From positions 14,650,881 to 14,714,880 of the forward strand of contig JACBWW010000012.1 of the NCBI GenBank assembly GCA_020086605.1: DNA of 64,000 nt, written 5' to 3'. Below the pieces are notes generated by a model. That model was not told where the DNA came from. It saw nothing but the letters and a program-made list of their open reading frames with translations, and did no database searches. Numbering within the stretch: the first letter of the stretch is position 1; every line of letters starts with the position of its first letter. The position numbers and the translations under genes are program-made. The DNA comes from Lanius collurio. Its lineage: Eukaryota > Chordata > Aves > Passeriformes > Laniidae. Shown here piece after piece: positions 12,016 to 27,000 of the stretch.

Positions 12016-15000
12016 CTGGAGGATAAAGGTGAAGAAACATGTCAATATCACAAAAATGTAACAAACCAATATATACTGGGACAGGTGAAGAGCCTGGCTT
12101 TTACCTAAGAGTTGGCATCATACAGCCTAAAAAACAACTCTAAACATAAGGAATACAAAAATATTCTTTTCCTTGTGAAGAAACTTTCGTACACAGGAGA
12201 AGAAAATAAAACTACTGCTTATTCAACTGCTCACCTTGTTGAAAAAATCCCCACCACTGAAGTGTGCACAAGTCACAGCACAACAAACTTAGTAGATATA
12301 TATGCCTTGCTTGCTTCCCTTCACTTTCCACTCAAAAAGCCTATTTCTAAAATTTGTTATTCTCTGTAAAAATGCTACAAAGTAAACCATCACCACAGTG
12401 TACAGCAAAGGTACTTGACCTGTTTTCTTTCCATTTTAGTTAGTCCAAAACTACTATTTATTTAAAACTAATTTTCCCTCCCCTCCATAAAATACTCTCT
12501 CTTAAGTCTCTAACCAAATCTCATAAAAGTATAGCTATGTTATTGTGTTAAAAAACCCCAGAATCTCAAAGCAAAAATTACTTAAAAATAAACACATATA
12601 ATAAAATCACAGAACCACTGTGCATTTCACCAAGCATGGTGCTGCCAGTCCACATCTCAGTCTCATTAGAGCCCAGGCCCTCCTAGGGGTTTTTGAGCAT
12701 GCATGCAATTTTACCACCCCAATTTACCTTTTAGAATCTGTATTTGGTTTGGCAAAATTTTAACCTGGAATACAATAAAATTTTCCAGAGTTCCTTCTAA
12801 AAGTTCCTGACCAGAGTGGAAAAAATCTGCCAGAATAGTAAATGTTTATCCCAGGAATATATTGTACACTTTTAAACACTGACTTTCTGTTACAACTCCC
12901 TCTTTGGTCAAGCAGTGAAGTGACACTTTCAGTCTGGATATCAACATTTATTAACTGTATCTGTACTCTTTAACATACTTAAAAGAGTTTGATAACAATG
13001 TCTTTCTCCGAGTTTCAGATCTGAATTCAACTGTATTGAGTCATAAAAGTTTATTTGGATGACTTGTTATAGTATAGTGTCAACATTACACATTGTACAC
13101 TTCTGTCCAGATAGTTCCAGACATCAGTAAGATCACAGCTGGTGTGTTCAAACATTTTATCACCTCACAGCATTTTAATAAGTATGCATATTCAATTATC
13201 ACAGTTGACTGATGTGAAAATGTGTGAAGAATACTCTTAAATTAGTTTGTTTTTATAGAAAGCAGCAACAAAAAAATGCAGTGTGCACATTTGCATCAAG
13301 CTGTAAGTACCCACATTTTAAACGACAATACTATACCTTTAAACAGAAATGTCTTGGGTAGTAAGATAACATTAAGTATTTAATGACTTAAAGAAAGATG
13401 CTTACAAGAACCTAAGCACCAGGTACAAACTACTCTCTTATCAGAGAACAAATGCATTATATAGACAGATGAAAAGAGTTTATGAGAGCCTCCCCACAAT
13501 CTTATATATACGGAGATAGTAGGACTGCTGTGGTTTAAAACATGGACAAGAACAGTGACCACAACACCTACTTCTATTAGCACATTGTAGAACAAAATAA
13601 AGAACCACCTTGCTCACTGACCTAGTTTGGCCTCTAGTATTACAGTAAGTTTTGTTCTTAGCCTGGGGACTCAACACTTTTGTCTAGGTTTTCTGTGATG
13701 TAAGATTTGTTTCCTCTCTCTCTCTCTCTTACAGAAAACAGAACTTTATTACCCCAGGCTCTAAATCAAAAGTGACACCATTTCCACAGCTGGTATTCTA
13801 TTCCACATAGAATCATAGAATGGTTTGGGCTGGAAGGGTCCTTAAAGCTCATCTAGTTCCAACCCCCCTGCCATGGGCAGGGATACCTCCCCCTAGACCA
13901 GGTTGCTCAGGGCCCCATCCAACCCAGCTACCTAGATATGACTTAAACAAATCCACACAAAAAACCAGTGACTGCCTTAAAAGTCAAACTTACTATTGTC
14001 TTCACATAGGAATTTGGTCTCAGAGACTGGATAGTGCTGCCAGAATTGCCATCTATACATGAACGTGCTCCGTAGACCACCGTGATAGGAATGTCTCGGT
14101 CCATTTGTGAAATCCGTTGCAGCATTGGCCTCTTTGCCCATCCGTAAGGAATCGTCATGTTCTTGAAAGCTGTTTCACCACTTCAGGACATTCAAAAGGA
14201 TAAAAACAATTTCAACTGCCATTGGATCTGCTTTTTATCTAAACTGGAGTATCTGTGCCTTTTGGTAGCACAGAGTACATGAGGTTGGGATTTTTTACAA
14301 TTAAGAGAAGTGAGTTTTCAAGGTTTACATATAATTTTCAACAGAAAGAGCCCATGTTTTTGCATGACTAAGTGGTAGCACTTAAAAGAATGAAATGCCT
14401 TATTTTGAAAGACATTCTTTAAATATTAAAATACTCCAACAATTATTTAATTAAATGCAGTGCCCAAACTCTCACAGAATTAACACAAATTGAGAAGAAA
14501 TACAGAATTAGGACACTTTCTAGGGTTATCAATGTCTGGAATTCAGAAAAAATTACAATGGTACCTTTTTCTTCAATATAATAAATGCCACAATTGGAAA
14601 AAAAAAATAGCATGCACACTGCTGCCATGGCCATTGGAGGGAGTAGCAAGCCTCAGTAAATGAACAGACTTCAAAACATACACTGGGAAACTCATACTCA
14701 CCTAGGTGACTGTACATTGCAGTGATAGATATATTCAGCCACAGTGTTGTCATCAAACATTGATGAATATTTTCGCTTGAAATCTGGTCTTAAACGCTGA
14801 ACAAGGCTTAATCCTGTTAAAACCAGAAAACACTATTAGAGGAGGAATGAGTATAAATTACTTTATCAGATTGCCTAATGCTTTTCATTAGAGACCTCAA
14901 AACACATCCCCTTGAAACTTGTGGCTTCTAAACCTGTATTTGGTTTTACCATTTAAATGTCCTGGAATTACCTGCATGATAGAATTGCGCTTAACATGAA

Positions 15001-18000
15001 GGAAATACAAATACTCTAAAGAATTTTATGCTGCTCCCCCTGCTGAATATATATGGGGAATGTTTGAGTATGGTCACTACAGCAATAAAAGAAACCTACA
15101 ATGGGGACCTGCAAAAGGGCTAAGCAGTGTCTTTTTGTCACCATTTAAGTCTCACATGAAACCAACACTTTCTCCTTGCGCTGGCTGTATTGGGTAGGCT
15201 AAATGCATCACACCTTTCATGACCAGAAGGCATTGCTGAAAAAGCTGGGATGTTTTTCTTGCATAAGTCTGTCCTCTCCTCCTACAGAACAGTCTGCTTC
15301 TGAAGCCAGTTCATCCAACTACTGTGTGGTTGAAAGAACAGAAGTCTATGATGAAAAACAGGTGTAGAAATCTTCACATAGGGCAAAAGTACTGGTATAA
15401 ATGAAGAGACTGAATGCTGAAAACCACTGTCCTCATGCTCTCCTAACAAGCCAGTAGAGAAGGGTGGTTTTTCAGGGGCCAGCTCAGGTCCTCTAAACTT
15501 AAACATCTTTTCTCAATAATTTCTCCAAGGAAGAAGCCTCTTCTACATTGACCAGATGGATCTCTGGGAAAAGAGCCTCACCAGAAGGCTAATCTTAGTC
15601 TAAGAACATTAGTCATCCCTAGTATCTGATCTAACCCTTTCAACCCTTAGATCAACCCGATCTAACCCTTTGAAGCCCTTAGCCCCTGTCTTACCACTAC
15701 ACACTCATGTAGTAAGTTTCTCTCCAGCTCTCTTGTAGGCCCCCTTTAGGAAGGCTCCTTCAAGGTGTCCCCAAAGCCTTCTCTTCTGAATCCTAGCTCT
15801 TTGAGCCTGTCTTTGCAGGGAAAGTCCCTCCTCACAACTATCTCCAACAGGTAGGCCCAGCATTCTTATATTGGGGCCCCAGAGCTGGATGCAGTACTCC
15901 AGGTGGGGTCTCAAGAGAGCAGAGCAGAGCAACAGAATCACCTCCTTCAATCTGCTGGCCACACAGCTTGTGATGTAGCCCAGGATATGTCTGGCTTTTT
16001 GGGCTGCAAGTGCACATTAGTGGGTCATTTTAGGCTTCTCATCAACCAACACCCCAGGTCTTTCTCCTCGTGGCTGCCATTAATCTATTATCCGTTCAGA
16101 GGTGGTTGGGATTGCACCGACCCAGGTGCAGGACCTTGCACATGGCCTCGTTAAACTTCATGAGGTTGGCATGGGCCCACCTCTCAAGCCTGTCCCTGTT
16201 CCTCTGCACAGCATCCCTTCCCTATACAGCTTGTTGACCACACAGCTCGGTGCCATAAGCAGACCTGTTGAGGGGCGCACTCGATCCCACTGTCCAGATT
16301 GCTGACAAAGATGTGAAACAGCCCATCCCAACACTGATCTGTGAGGAACTTGTTACTGGTCTCCACATGAACGTTGAACTGATGGAGTGTGACTATTCAT
16401 GGTTATGTTTCCTCTTTTCCAGATGGTAGGAACTTCATACTGTTGTTAATCCGTGCAATTATGATGATGTCACTTCTTTGCACCCAACCCTGGGCAAAGG
16501 CCCGGTATTATTTATGTAGACCTTGTCACAGTGATCTATGCTTTTGTAACCTTGAGACTATTGCAACACGCCCTTATGCATGCTTTAAACAGATTTAGAA
16601 AACAAATACAGTGCAAGAGAAAATAATTCCCTTATGAAACAGCGATTTTAACTCCCAAAGCAATGAAGATTTTGTAAAAGTCTGGCAATTGGCTCTGTTC
16701 TATTTTCCCTACATAGCATACAATTGCTGGACTTCTTTTTCTGTGTGTTTGGGTTTTTTGAACATAAGTGAACACAGCTGGCTGGCTTAGAATAAGAGTA
16801 CCTAGAAGAAAGAGACTAACTCAGTGTCTTGCCCTGCTATTAGCATAGAGACTATGGCATGAAGTCTTACTGAATTTTAGAATTCACTTTCCATTTTGAT
16901 CTGAAGTGCTTTGTCTGTGGGTCCAAGTCCAAAGCAGTTTTTCCCTGGGAATTTACAGGGGAGAATGAAACAAGGATTCAAGGCAACTTGGAACAAATTT
17001 TGGAATGAAATCACACTGTAAATCATTATTGTAATGTTTATTGAAGAAATTCTGAATTGTCTGGCTGATGTTTTCCACAGTGTCTATGAAAACGCTGTAA
17101 GAAACTCTAACATTGAAGACACCAAGTTCCACAAAAAGGGTGTGGTCACAGTGACACTTCTGTTGTCCTGAGGAATTTTCAGGCATACAGCTCTGGCACC
17201 AAAGCACAAAACTCCCACCGAACTGTGAGACTCTAGGGTGACTGTTCCAGTTAAGTGAAGGAAAACATGCAAATCAACTACCTGGAAACCACTCAAAAAT
17301 ATCTCTGGATTCTGTCTCTCTCCCAGTTTTAAGTATTTGCCTGCAGGTCTGATTAAATAACCTTGTGATTCTGTTGTGATATCCCAATGAACTTGGCTCA
17401 CATTTAAGTGCTTAACTCATACCTTTGAACAAGAGCAATTGGCTGTAGAGTGCGGTTCAAACAACTATGTCTTCCCATCAGCTTAAGCACATTCGCACGT
17501 GGAATGAAACCTGGGTTCCATTCAGTGCCTTTTCAGCAGGTTAGGTCTGACACCTACTCGCAGCACTGTTTAGACCTACCCTTCTCCAAGAACTTAAGTT
17601 AGTGACAGAAAACCTTTTTACCAGTGCAGTGAGAAATAGATGAAAAATATTTTAAAGGCCCTCCAAGGCAACCTGTAAGCGAGGCTAGGTTTGGGGACAC
17701 CTTGCCAAGACAGAGTCTGCTTCTGCATCATGCTTTGACTGCACTTACTGCTAAGGGAGACAACTTCAGCTTTGAATTTTCCCATGTGGATTGATCTATG
17801 CGTGCACTTGTTATTGGATAGAACACATTAAATCAGTGCATATCACTCAATATGCTCCAGCCTGTTTTGCTAACTGAATTAGCATTTTACTTTAAAAAAA
17901 AAAAATCTGTTTGTACAAAACTTGTTGCTTGTCTGAAAAACTAAACTTGTGACACTATTGAAAAGAAACAAACAAATCAGCATATTAAAGTATATATTCT

Positions 18001-21000
18001 ATAGAAATAGATTTAGGAAACAGATGTGGTTTAAATGTAAACAATGCCTAGAAATCTCATGAGTTTATCTTCAGACTGAATACCATAAATGATAAAGAGG
18101 TGAGTTAATTATAACTTGTGAGGGGGCCTGAAGGATATTTTTATCCAAGCCTCTCCACAAGATAATTCTGCAGCACAGAGTAACAGACACACAACCTCTT
18201 TCTCCTCTAGAAGGAATACATATAATCACTTTAAGATTTTATTACACTCTTCTCCCCACTCCCCAGATGAACTAAAACCATAGCCCTACCTAACCCTAGT
18301 ACTAGGGTATGAGAGTTTCTCTACCATCCTATCAGTGCTGTTGAAAAAATGGAAATATGAACTGCCAGCATAACACAGGACACCAAGGAGGTTGACAAGA
18401 TTTACTAGAGTAGTAAGAAAATGGCTAACAGAAAGAACCCAGTTTCAACTTCTCTAAACTCAGGCCAAAGATTTTTGCATTTATGAGAGACTGCCTTCTA
18501 ACTTTAAGAGAATTTGTAAATCCTGTTTGCTCATCAAACTGGAGTTAGAAAGGAAGCTAAATGGATTGTGACCAGAGGCAACCAGAAAAAAACCTTTCAC
18601 ATTCATGCCTGTCTGTCAGGGTTTGCTAACAGACATCTGCATAATCCAACTCACTATAACTGAAGCCTGTACAGGTCATACACTGTAGCTTGTATCATAC
18701 TACTATTTCTAATAGCGAGAGTTTGCCTTCTTTCCTAAAGAGTTCAACTTTCCTTAACCACTCCTACTACAACTCTTTCCTCTGTGCAAAAAAGCTTATC
18801 ATAACCTGCTGTCTGCTCCATGTTTATGTTTAACCAAAATAGAAATGGTATTTAAAAGTAGCTAAAACTCACCAAAGGGTCCTGCTATTCTTAGCCCAGC
18901 TAATGGATTAAATGGACTCAATATAGCTCCTAGTGCTTTGATCCAGATTGGAATTGGTCTTTCGTGTTCAGCATTATCAGGCCTCTCTGGAAAACCCCAT
19001 GGCTCCACTAAGATAAGATGCTTGACCCTGTTGGCAAAAAAGGTTCAGTGGTTTAAGGTACAGTAGCTTTTCTTTAACTGAGCATGATGAAAATGTGTTG
19101 CTTTACAGATACACACAGATAGCCTATTTTAGTCACTTCTATCACAGAGGCTTATTACCTAGTTTCTGATTCATCAACAGTTTTGATTTCAATTACTAAT
19201 TAGAGAGTGAATTGCCTCTAATCATATGTATGAACACCAGAACCATGGAAGCACTTGTCACAAAGAGAAACTCAGTATTTTATAGATACTCACCATCACA
19301 AACATTTAAGAGAAAGGATAGTCTTGTTTCTGTTTCTAAAATAGGCTAATTTAAATGCTCAGTCAATATTATTTGCAGGAGCAGTTTAATTTGACAGAAA
19401 AGAGGATAACTGCATCTGTTTCATTTAAGTGAAGTTGCTAGACGTCTAAGATCTCTGTTCAAAGAAGAGACACAATTTAACTGAAAAATCATCTTATCAA
19501 AGTAAAATTTAAACTGAGAAGGGCAGAGAAAAACTAGCAGTTTTCTTCTAAATTTATTGATTTTAGGTCATGAAAGAAAACATTAGAGAGGCAAACTGTA
19601 AAATCATTACTCAAAGGAATATCAGTACAGAGAGCATAGTAGGAGTCTCCAGGACATACAACTATCGATCACTTCATGCTGTGGGTCCTCCTCAACCAAA
19701 ATTCTAATTCATCCTGGTAGACTAGAATCATCCATTTCTGTTTAATCCCATAACAACACCTACTCTAGCTATCCTAGATACTGGTGATTTTGGGGAAAAA
19801 AGTGTCTCTTAACTATAGTTTTCCATATTTAAGATGATTTTCCATGGCAGCTTCCTCATTATCGCTGTATACAACTACCTGTCAGGAGGTTGTAGCAAGG
19901 CAGGGGTTGGTCTCTTGTCCCAAGAAGCAAGCAATAGGACATGAGGAAACAGCCTCAGGGTATGTTAGGGAAGGTTTAGATTGGATATTAGGAAAAATTC
20001 CTTCACTGAAAGGGCTGTCAAGCATTGGAACAGGCTGTCTTGTTCAATCTGGTCGAGTGGAAGGTGTCCCTGCCCATGGCAGGGGGTTGGAACTAGATGA
20101 TCCTGAAGGTCCCTTCCAACCTGTACCATTTTATGATATTGTACCCATCCTTGGAGGTATTTAGATGTGTGTGAATGCAGTGCTTAAGGACCCAGGTTAG
20201 TGGTGGACTTGGCAGTGCTAGGTTAACAGCTGGACTAGATCCTAAAAGTCTTATCAGACCTAAATCAGTCTGTGGTTTTTATATCTTTGTCTTTAACTTT
20301 TTACCATTTTATCTTTACTTTTTCCTTCATAACCTCCTTCCCCGCTAAAGCCATGGGATTAGATATTAACACAGAAGAGTCCATAGTGCCAGAATGGATG
20401 CCAAAAGCTATTTCTGGATTATAATCAGCTGGGAAACCAAAAACTTGTGCTTGGAATGAAGGGTTGGAAAGGATTAACCTCACAAAGATGTTTCTTGGCT
20501 GTTGGCTCAGCTATAAGCATACTTGCACCCTGCAGCAAACAACAACAATAAGAGAGGACTGTACAAACCAAGCAAGAGAGATCAGAGGCAAAGCAGTGCA
20601 AGCAATGAGGAACCATTCAGGACAGCCACACATTCTGTGCACAAACTATGGCATTAAGTAATACAGCAAACAAATTAATAAAACTAAAATAAGTTTTGTT
20701 TCATGTTTCCTTTCTTAATACTTTCCTTCTTATTTGGCATTTCTCCTTTTGGTAATTAAGCCTAAAACATAACCCAGGATAATGGGAAGTTGACCATGAT
20801 AATAATTTCAAAAGTAAATGCCCAGAAAGTACAGTATTTGAAAATCATGGCCCACTTCAACTTGGCAATATGCTAAATGGGAATCTTTTTGGATTAGTAG
20901 CCTCGGATTTTCCATGAGTGACTCTGGTACAGTGTAGCAAATTAATGGATCATCCATGCTTGGAGAAACAGATCTACTTTCCTAACAATATGTATCCAGA

Positions 21001-24000
21001 ATCCCTTAAGCCTCTAATGCATTGTTAGATAACCTGGCTGAAAGCTGTGCTATATTTATCTCTTGATTCAATGCTCTTTTAAGATCATAGCAGTCAATTT
21101 GTTATTTTGGTGGTCTTAGTTTAATTTCAGAGAAACATTAGTAATGTGAGAGCACAAACTGAAACATCCCCGAATTAATTAACCCCAACTCAAGCACAGT
21201 GACACATGAAAACAAAGCATCTCTTTTGATAAGTCAGCAGTGGGCAAAACCAATATCCTATTCCACAGGGCTAGGACAGAGCCATTTATAGATACTTTGG
21301 AAAAGAGGTAAGGAACTTACAAGTAATCCCTACAAAAACCTAACTACAGTTAGCTAGAAGTTGGTTTTGTAACTATAAGGATAATAGGTTTGTATCCCTA
21401 AAGCAGAGGATTGCATTTCTTTATCGCAATTCTGGATTTAGAAACACACCTACTTTCACACATTTCCAGCCACTTGTGCTAACTGTTGTCCATTTAGAAA
21501 GAAAAAGGCGAAGTGTTTTAGGGACAAATGATGCATGAAATTACTTCAAATATACCCAAGTGAGAAACAAAGAAACAGTAAAACTTGACATGAATAGAAA
21601 AGAATAAGATATGTTTAGTATAATACAGAATCTGCTATATGATGTGGAGGGTTAAGCTTATATTCAGTTTTTCACAAGAGACCACTATGTGTAGTCCAAC
21701 AAAAACATTGTTCTTTTTTTTTGATACAGAATTCCCTCAGTTGGTGGGATCCTAGCTCAGCAGGGGATAAATAACCAGACATATAACCACATTTATAAAA
21801 GAAACAAATTACTACTTTTAGGGGAAAAAAAGGTATTAATTGTTGGACACAACATGGTGCAGAAAATGCTGATGAAATGCAACTAGAGAACTGCTGCAGA
21901 TGGGTTGTCTTGTAAAGAAGAAATATGAAGTGGCATACAGACAATTTAAAACAAAGAGTCACTAAAATAATTTTTACATCATCCTGTTGGCACCAGGCTG
22001 ACTGCTAGCATATAGGCATAAATTACTTAGGGGAATTATATTCAGAAGTTTCAATGTTATCCATAAGAGTGTGAAGTCTGGCAGAAACAGGCCTATTTTC
22101 CCTTCACAAAACAATCTCTGAGACAAAACATTCACCCATAAATATATTCATTGCTATTTCACCTTATAACATGGCAAGGGGGTACTGAGCTGAAGAGGTA
22201 CAGAAAAGTATACAGAAAATCACATTTACTGTATCTACCTATTTCATTCACATGGAAACAAACTATACAATTAACACTTTGGTCTTAGAATTTTCTTAAA
22301 TCATCACAGTTATTTACATAAAGATATAAAGAGCTTGATGAAATAAAATCTAAATTAAAATCACTAGTCAAATACAGAAAAGGAATCCCTTCATTCCTTT
22401 ATTTTCACATACCTTGATGGATATTTTAAGGAGTAAGCAGCAGCCAGGAATCCACCGAGGTTGTGTCCAAGCAAAATCATTTTATCTAGCCCCACCTCCT
22501 TTCTCCATTCTTCTATGGATTCCACAAACTGATTTTCTGCTTCCCGAGCATCAGTGTCAAAGTGTGGTCTACTGCTACGTCCAAATCCCAAGAGGTCAAA
22601 AGCATGGACGGTCCTGTTCTCACAGAGGTCTTCAAAGTTGAGAGCCCACAGTCCAACACCTCCTCCAAACCCATGCAGGAGAACAAGTGGAGTTTTATTT
22701 GAAAGGTCTGGAGAGAATGTCAGTGTCCATATTTTATTTCCATTAGATATATAGACGTATCGTTTATTGTATATGCTTGCAATACCTGGAGAAAAAATGG
22801 GAAAAGATTATGTTGCTAGACATGCCTGACAAAATATAAAGTACACTCTACGGAAACTACTATTTTAAATAGGAGCTCCTTTCAAAGGAGAGAGCCTCTA
22901 ACCAAACATCTACATAAGTGAAAAATGAAAATGTAATTTTAAACCTGTTTATTTCATCACAGTGTAAAAGCCATACTGAAAAACTTCTTTCATTATATTT
23001 AATGTAAATCTGTAGAAAATCTAGTTATTATCTATGAAACATTAAAAACCAAAGACTTACATTTTAGCATTTTGTCCTCAGCCTCTTTAAGGTGTAGCAG
23101 TGATGTGGGACACCAGGCAGGAAGCCAGCTGAATAACCATCCAAACCTACAACAGCAATACAGAACAAAAATATCTTGAGCAGCATGGTAATTTTTGGCA
23201 CTGATGCTTTGAAGGCATTTCTTTTGCTGCTCTTCATCAGAGAGTCCAGGTTAAGCACACAGTGGGAAGAACAGGATTGTGCAGTGGGAGGGAATTCACT
23301 TTTTCCTGACTTTTTATGAAGTGGCATCACAATCAGGGGCATTTTTCAAAGGGTGAGCAGTTTTTCCACTGTGTCCTGATATCACAGTATACGGATCTGG
23401 AGACATGAGCCCTCACATCAACCCAACAGGCTTGGCAGGACATGTAACAATCACTGGAGTTTCCAGCCTCCTCTCAAGTTCCTTTGGAAGTCTGCCTGCA
23501 CATGCATAACCTTGCATGAACTTACTATTTCCAAAAATCAATAAGCTGTACGTTCACCAGCCTAACCTGAACTGATTATTACTCTGAATTTTAAAAATGA
23601 AAAATAAGAGGGCTTGTCCTAACAAAGCAAAACCTTGGACCTTAATGGAACTTAGAAACAAAATCCCTGAGGAAAGCAAACCAGCAACTCCCTCAACAGA
23701 AGCTGCTTTTCCAGCTGTCAGTTACTATCTTGGTATTGCCAGCTTGACCATGAGAGCAGGGGGAATGACTCAGCTGGCAGCATTGCCTCACTCAGTGCTG
23801 CAAAGCATATGGCAATTTGGTACAGCTTTTCCTAAGACGGAATCTTATTTTTCTGCCTCTCACCTGGTTTCGAAGCGGCTTAGACTATCAGTGCAAAGGC
23901 TGCTATTGCAGGACCATTCCTCACAGGCAAGAGGATGTAAATCACCAAATCAACTTTCTCTAGCATTCTTTTTCTACACTGAACTGCTTTCCAGTTAGTT

Positions 24001-27000
24001 ACATAATTTTCAGCACTGAACACCAAGAGTACTAGTTATACAATGACTAATGCAAAAACACTATTAGGTTACAAACGTCCAGTTTTTCAGTGTGCACAAC
24101 ACATCAGTAATAAATTAAAGATCTGGTCACACAAGTTCTTTATCCAAAGGATCTTCTCCACACGTTCTAAGAGGATGACCCAACCTCAGCTTAGTATAGC
24201 TACTTAAATTTATGATATGACATTGAATGTTTTCTGGGGATGAACAATGCAACTGCAAGCAGCATTGTTCAGATTAATAGAAAACTGTTAGGAGATATCA
24301 AGGAAAAAAGCCCCAAACCATATCTGACCAGAAAGGATTAATCATCCAATTACCCAGGGCCACTGCTATTCAGTATTATTTACTCCTCTTCACTGATATC
24401 TGGCTGTTCTGTAAATAACCTTCCTGGCCCACTAGACCACTGGAATTTTTATAAGGAGGGACCACGAGAATTGTTATCATCATTGTAATTGAGGGACTGG
24501 GAACAGATGGTTGTACATCCTTCCATGCTGTGTGCTCATGCAATCTAAGAAATGAAGGAACTTAGCACCTTACAGGAAAATGGGCATCCAAATATTCTGC
24601 TTCCGCATTAAAATATCCATTTATTTAAAAGTAAGATTTTTTTAGAAGTTAAAGCTGGGACAAGCCAAAAGTAATTTCACCCGCAAGTAACTGTGAAATC
24701 CGAGTTTAACAATAATGCTAATTTGTGTCCAGTACTATGAATTACTCTGGTAAATTATTAAACAACAGCTAGGTCACCACTCTTCTGAGTCAAGCTTTCT
24801 GTTCGTTAAATGCTCAACTAGGCATTTTCATTCTTAACTCTTAGGTCAGAAACAAAACCCGTCACTATTTCCCCTGAGCTGAAACTCTCTGTACGTCTCA
24901 GAAAAGCTACTGATTCAGAGAAGAAAATACTTTAAAGAGTTTATTTATTTATAGAAATGTAAAGCTGCAGCACATCAACAAGAAAACAGAGCAGAGATAT
25001 GGCCACAATGAGAAAGAAGTGACATCTACAGATCACAGTCCCAAAACTGTATTTCCTAGTCCTAGGGAGACACCTGGATACTTAGGGAAATTATTTAGGA
25101 AAATGTATCAGAAAGTCGCCCACTCTTTCATTTGTTAGTTATAAAAACTGTAAGAACTATGTTCACAAATATTTAGATTTTAATTCAGAAGAGACATTGT
25201 ATACATGTATAGTTTGACAAATACAGTCATCAAGCTGAAGCTTTTAAAATTAAAACTATGTTTGCAATTCTGTCCTGTTGTACTTGCGGAACTAAAAGAG
25301 TAAGTGGTGAAAGCTTTCAGGCAAAAAAAGTGAGGACTTTCTAGAAGCATTATTTTAGAAGTAATTTAGTTACCCATATTCAAGACTTAATCTTTTGTTT
25401 CCCTCCTTCCAAAAATTATTTACCACATTGCTAGATGTTTTCCACACATGGAGAATAAACATCTATTTAATCTATTTGAATAATTTTTCTGATAACTTTG
25501 GAAGGCTATAGTATCATTTCTTTTGTACATCTGTGCTACATGTGTCTTCTAAATGCATACAGGAACATCCATTGCTTACATGGTCTACCATTTTTATTTC
25601 TGTGATATAAAGCTGTAAGTGCTCTATAATGCCAAAAATGAAGCAATGGACCTTGCTAAGCAGAGTGCACACCAGCAATGGAGATGAGTTAAGAAAGAAA
25701 ACTAAGGATTCCAGCAGTAGTTTCACATTGTAAGTGAGCTATCCACTGCCAGAAGCAAACCCCACACTGTTCTCATCACTCACCACTTCCCTCACACTCT
25801 GTTCCTGTCTTCTTACAAAAAGTCAGGAGTAGAATCTTATATTTTGAGGAGTTAAGAGATCCACTGGCCTTAGCTGCTTGCTATTTCAAAAAGTGTGAAA
25901 TAAATCTGGCAAATTTTTGTAATTTTTTATCAAATGTACTTACAGGTGTTACACATCAAATTACCAAGGCACATAACCAGTGGAATTTAACGTGCATATT
26001 TGTTTGTGGCCATGTAGTAACAAAACCCAGCATGCACATCCATGCTAAAATAACCAATAACCAGCAGCAGGGCAAAGCATTGCATAGGGTGATTCCTCAC
26101 ATTTTCAGTTTGGGGTCAGTTACATTTTTCTCATCTGTCTGAAAAAGTCTGCAGTAACAGAGGCTGGAAAAATCAGAGGCTAGCAGGCGGGGGGCTGCTG
26201 ACCTGCCAGGCATTCAGAGAAGTCCCTGTCTTTACCAACAGATCTCCACACAGACATCCACACCTTTGATAACATATCTAGGGAAGGAAAACAGAAAGGT
26301 TAAGGAAAAGCCCTGGAGACACCCACTGAACAACCTTAGAGACAGTCACGGTGATTAACGTGAGACAAGAAAACTAGTGGAGACCATCAGTAGCCTATGC
26401 TGATGATCAAATACAGTAATAAATAATGGAATTAAAAGGGACACAGGCACAAACATCTGACAAGGTGGAGCTGCAACCACCACGTGCAGGAGCCAAGCCA
26501 CCAGGCAGGCTCTAAAACATTGGCTGGTTGGAGCAAGTGTTCTGTGACCCTGGTTGCAAGCATAAGAAAGGATAAAAATAAATAATTACTACTACATTTT
26601 GACATTTAATGAGTGAATGAAAATTGTGTAAAGTGTAACTCAGGATAATACTGCTTTTCCTTAGCTGCTTGAATATGAAAAGACTATTAGGTTACTAACA
26701 TCCAGGTTTTCAGTGCGAATTGCTCGAGGGTAACTTTCAAAAGAACTGAGAATCAAGTAGAGGCAGAGGTATAGTGAACCTGACCCACCCATCCAACTCC
26801 ACTACTCAGATCAAACCCAATGAAGAATGTGGCAAATTGGTTGTACCACAGTTACCTTTCTGCCAGCTCCATTAACCCTATTCAGCTTGGTGAGGATTGA
26901 TTTCATGCAAGACAACTGATGGATCTGTAGCCAGTTACAAATTTGACATACTCACAAAAAGTTTGTGAAAGCTTAGATACAGCTGAAGAATTGAAAACAT

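Larger units (their letters stand above)
12016..13993 (-). other. ABHD5: ABHD5 intron 6
   Basis: 1978 bases, AT-rich. It contains a (CT)n run at 13714-13729 and a minus-orientation CR1 fragment at 13804-13933. No other gene or RNA was recognised. Confidence 0.9.
14814..18872 (-). other. ABHD5: ABHD5 intron 4
   Basis: 4059 bases. It holds a long CR1 piece (15708-16388) and a 31-base tandem duplication beside it (15628-15682). The rest is AT-rich without coding signal; open frames around 16.9-17.4 kb on the minus strand are not flanked by splice sites that would link them to ABHD5. Confidence 0.9.

Noticed and set aside
23064..23342. 92-codon minus-strand frame overlapping ABHD5 exon 2
   Set aside because: It is in the wrong frame relative to the exon. 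The in-phase reading gives the conserved Trp-rich anchor instead.
23597..23998. 133-codon plus-strand frame in ABHD5 intron 1
   Set aside because: No recognisable domain, no promoter or splice context, and antisense to a gene. Compatible with chance.
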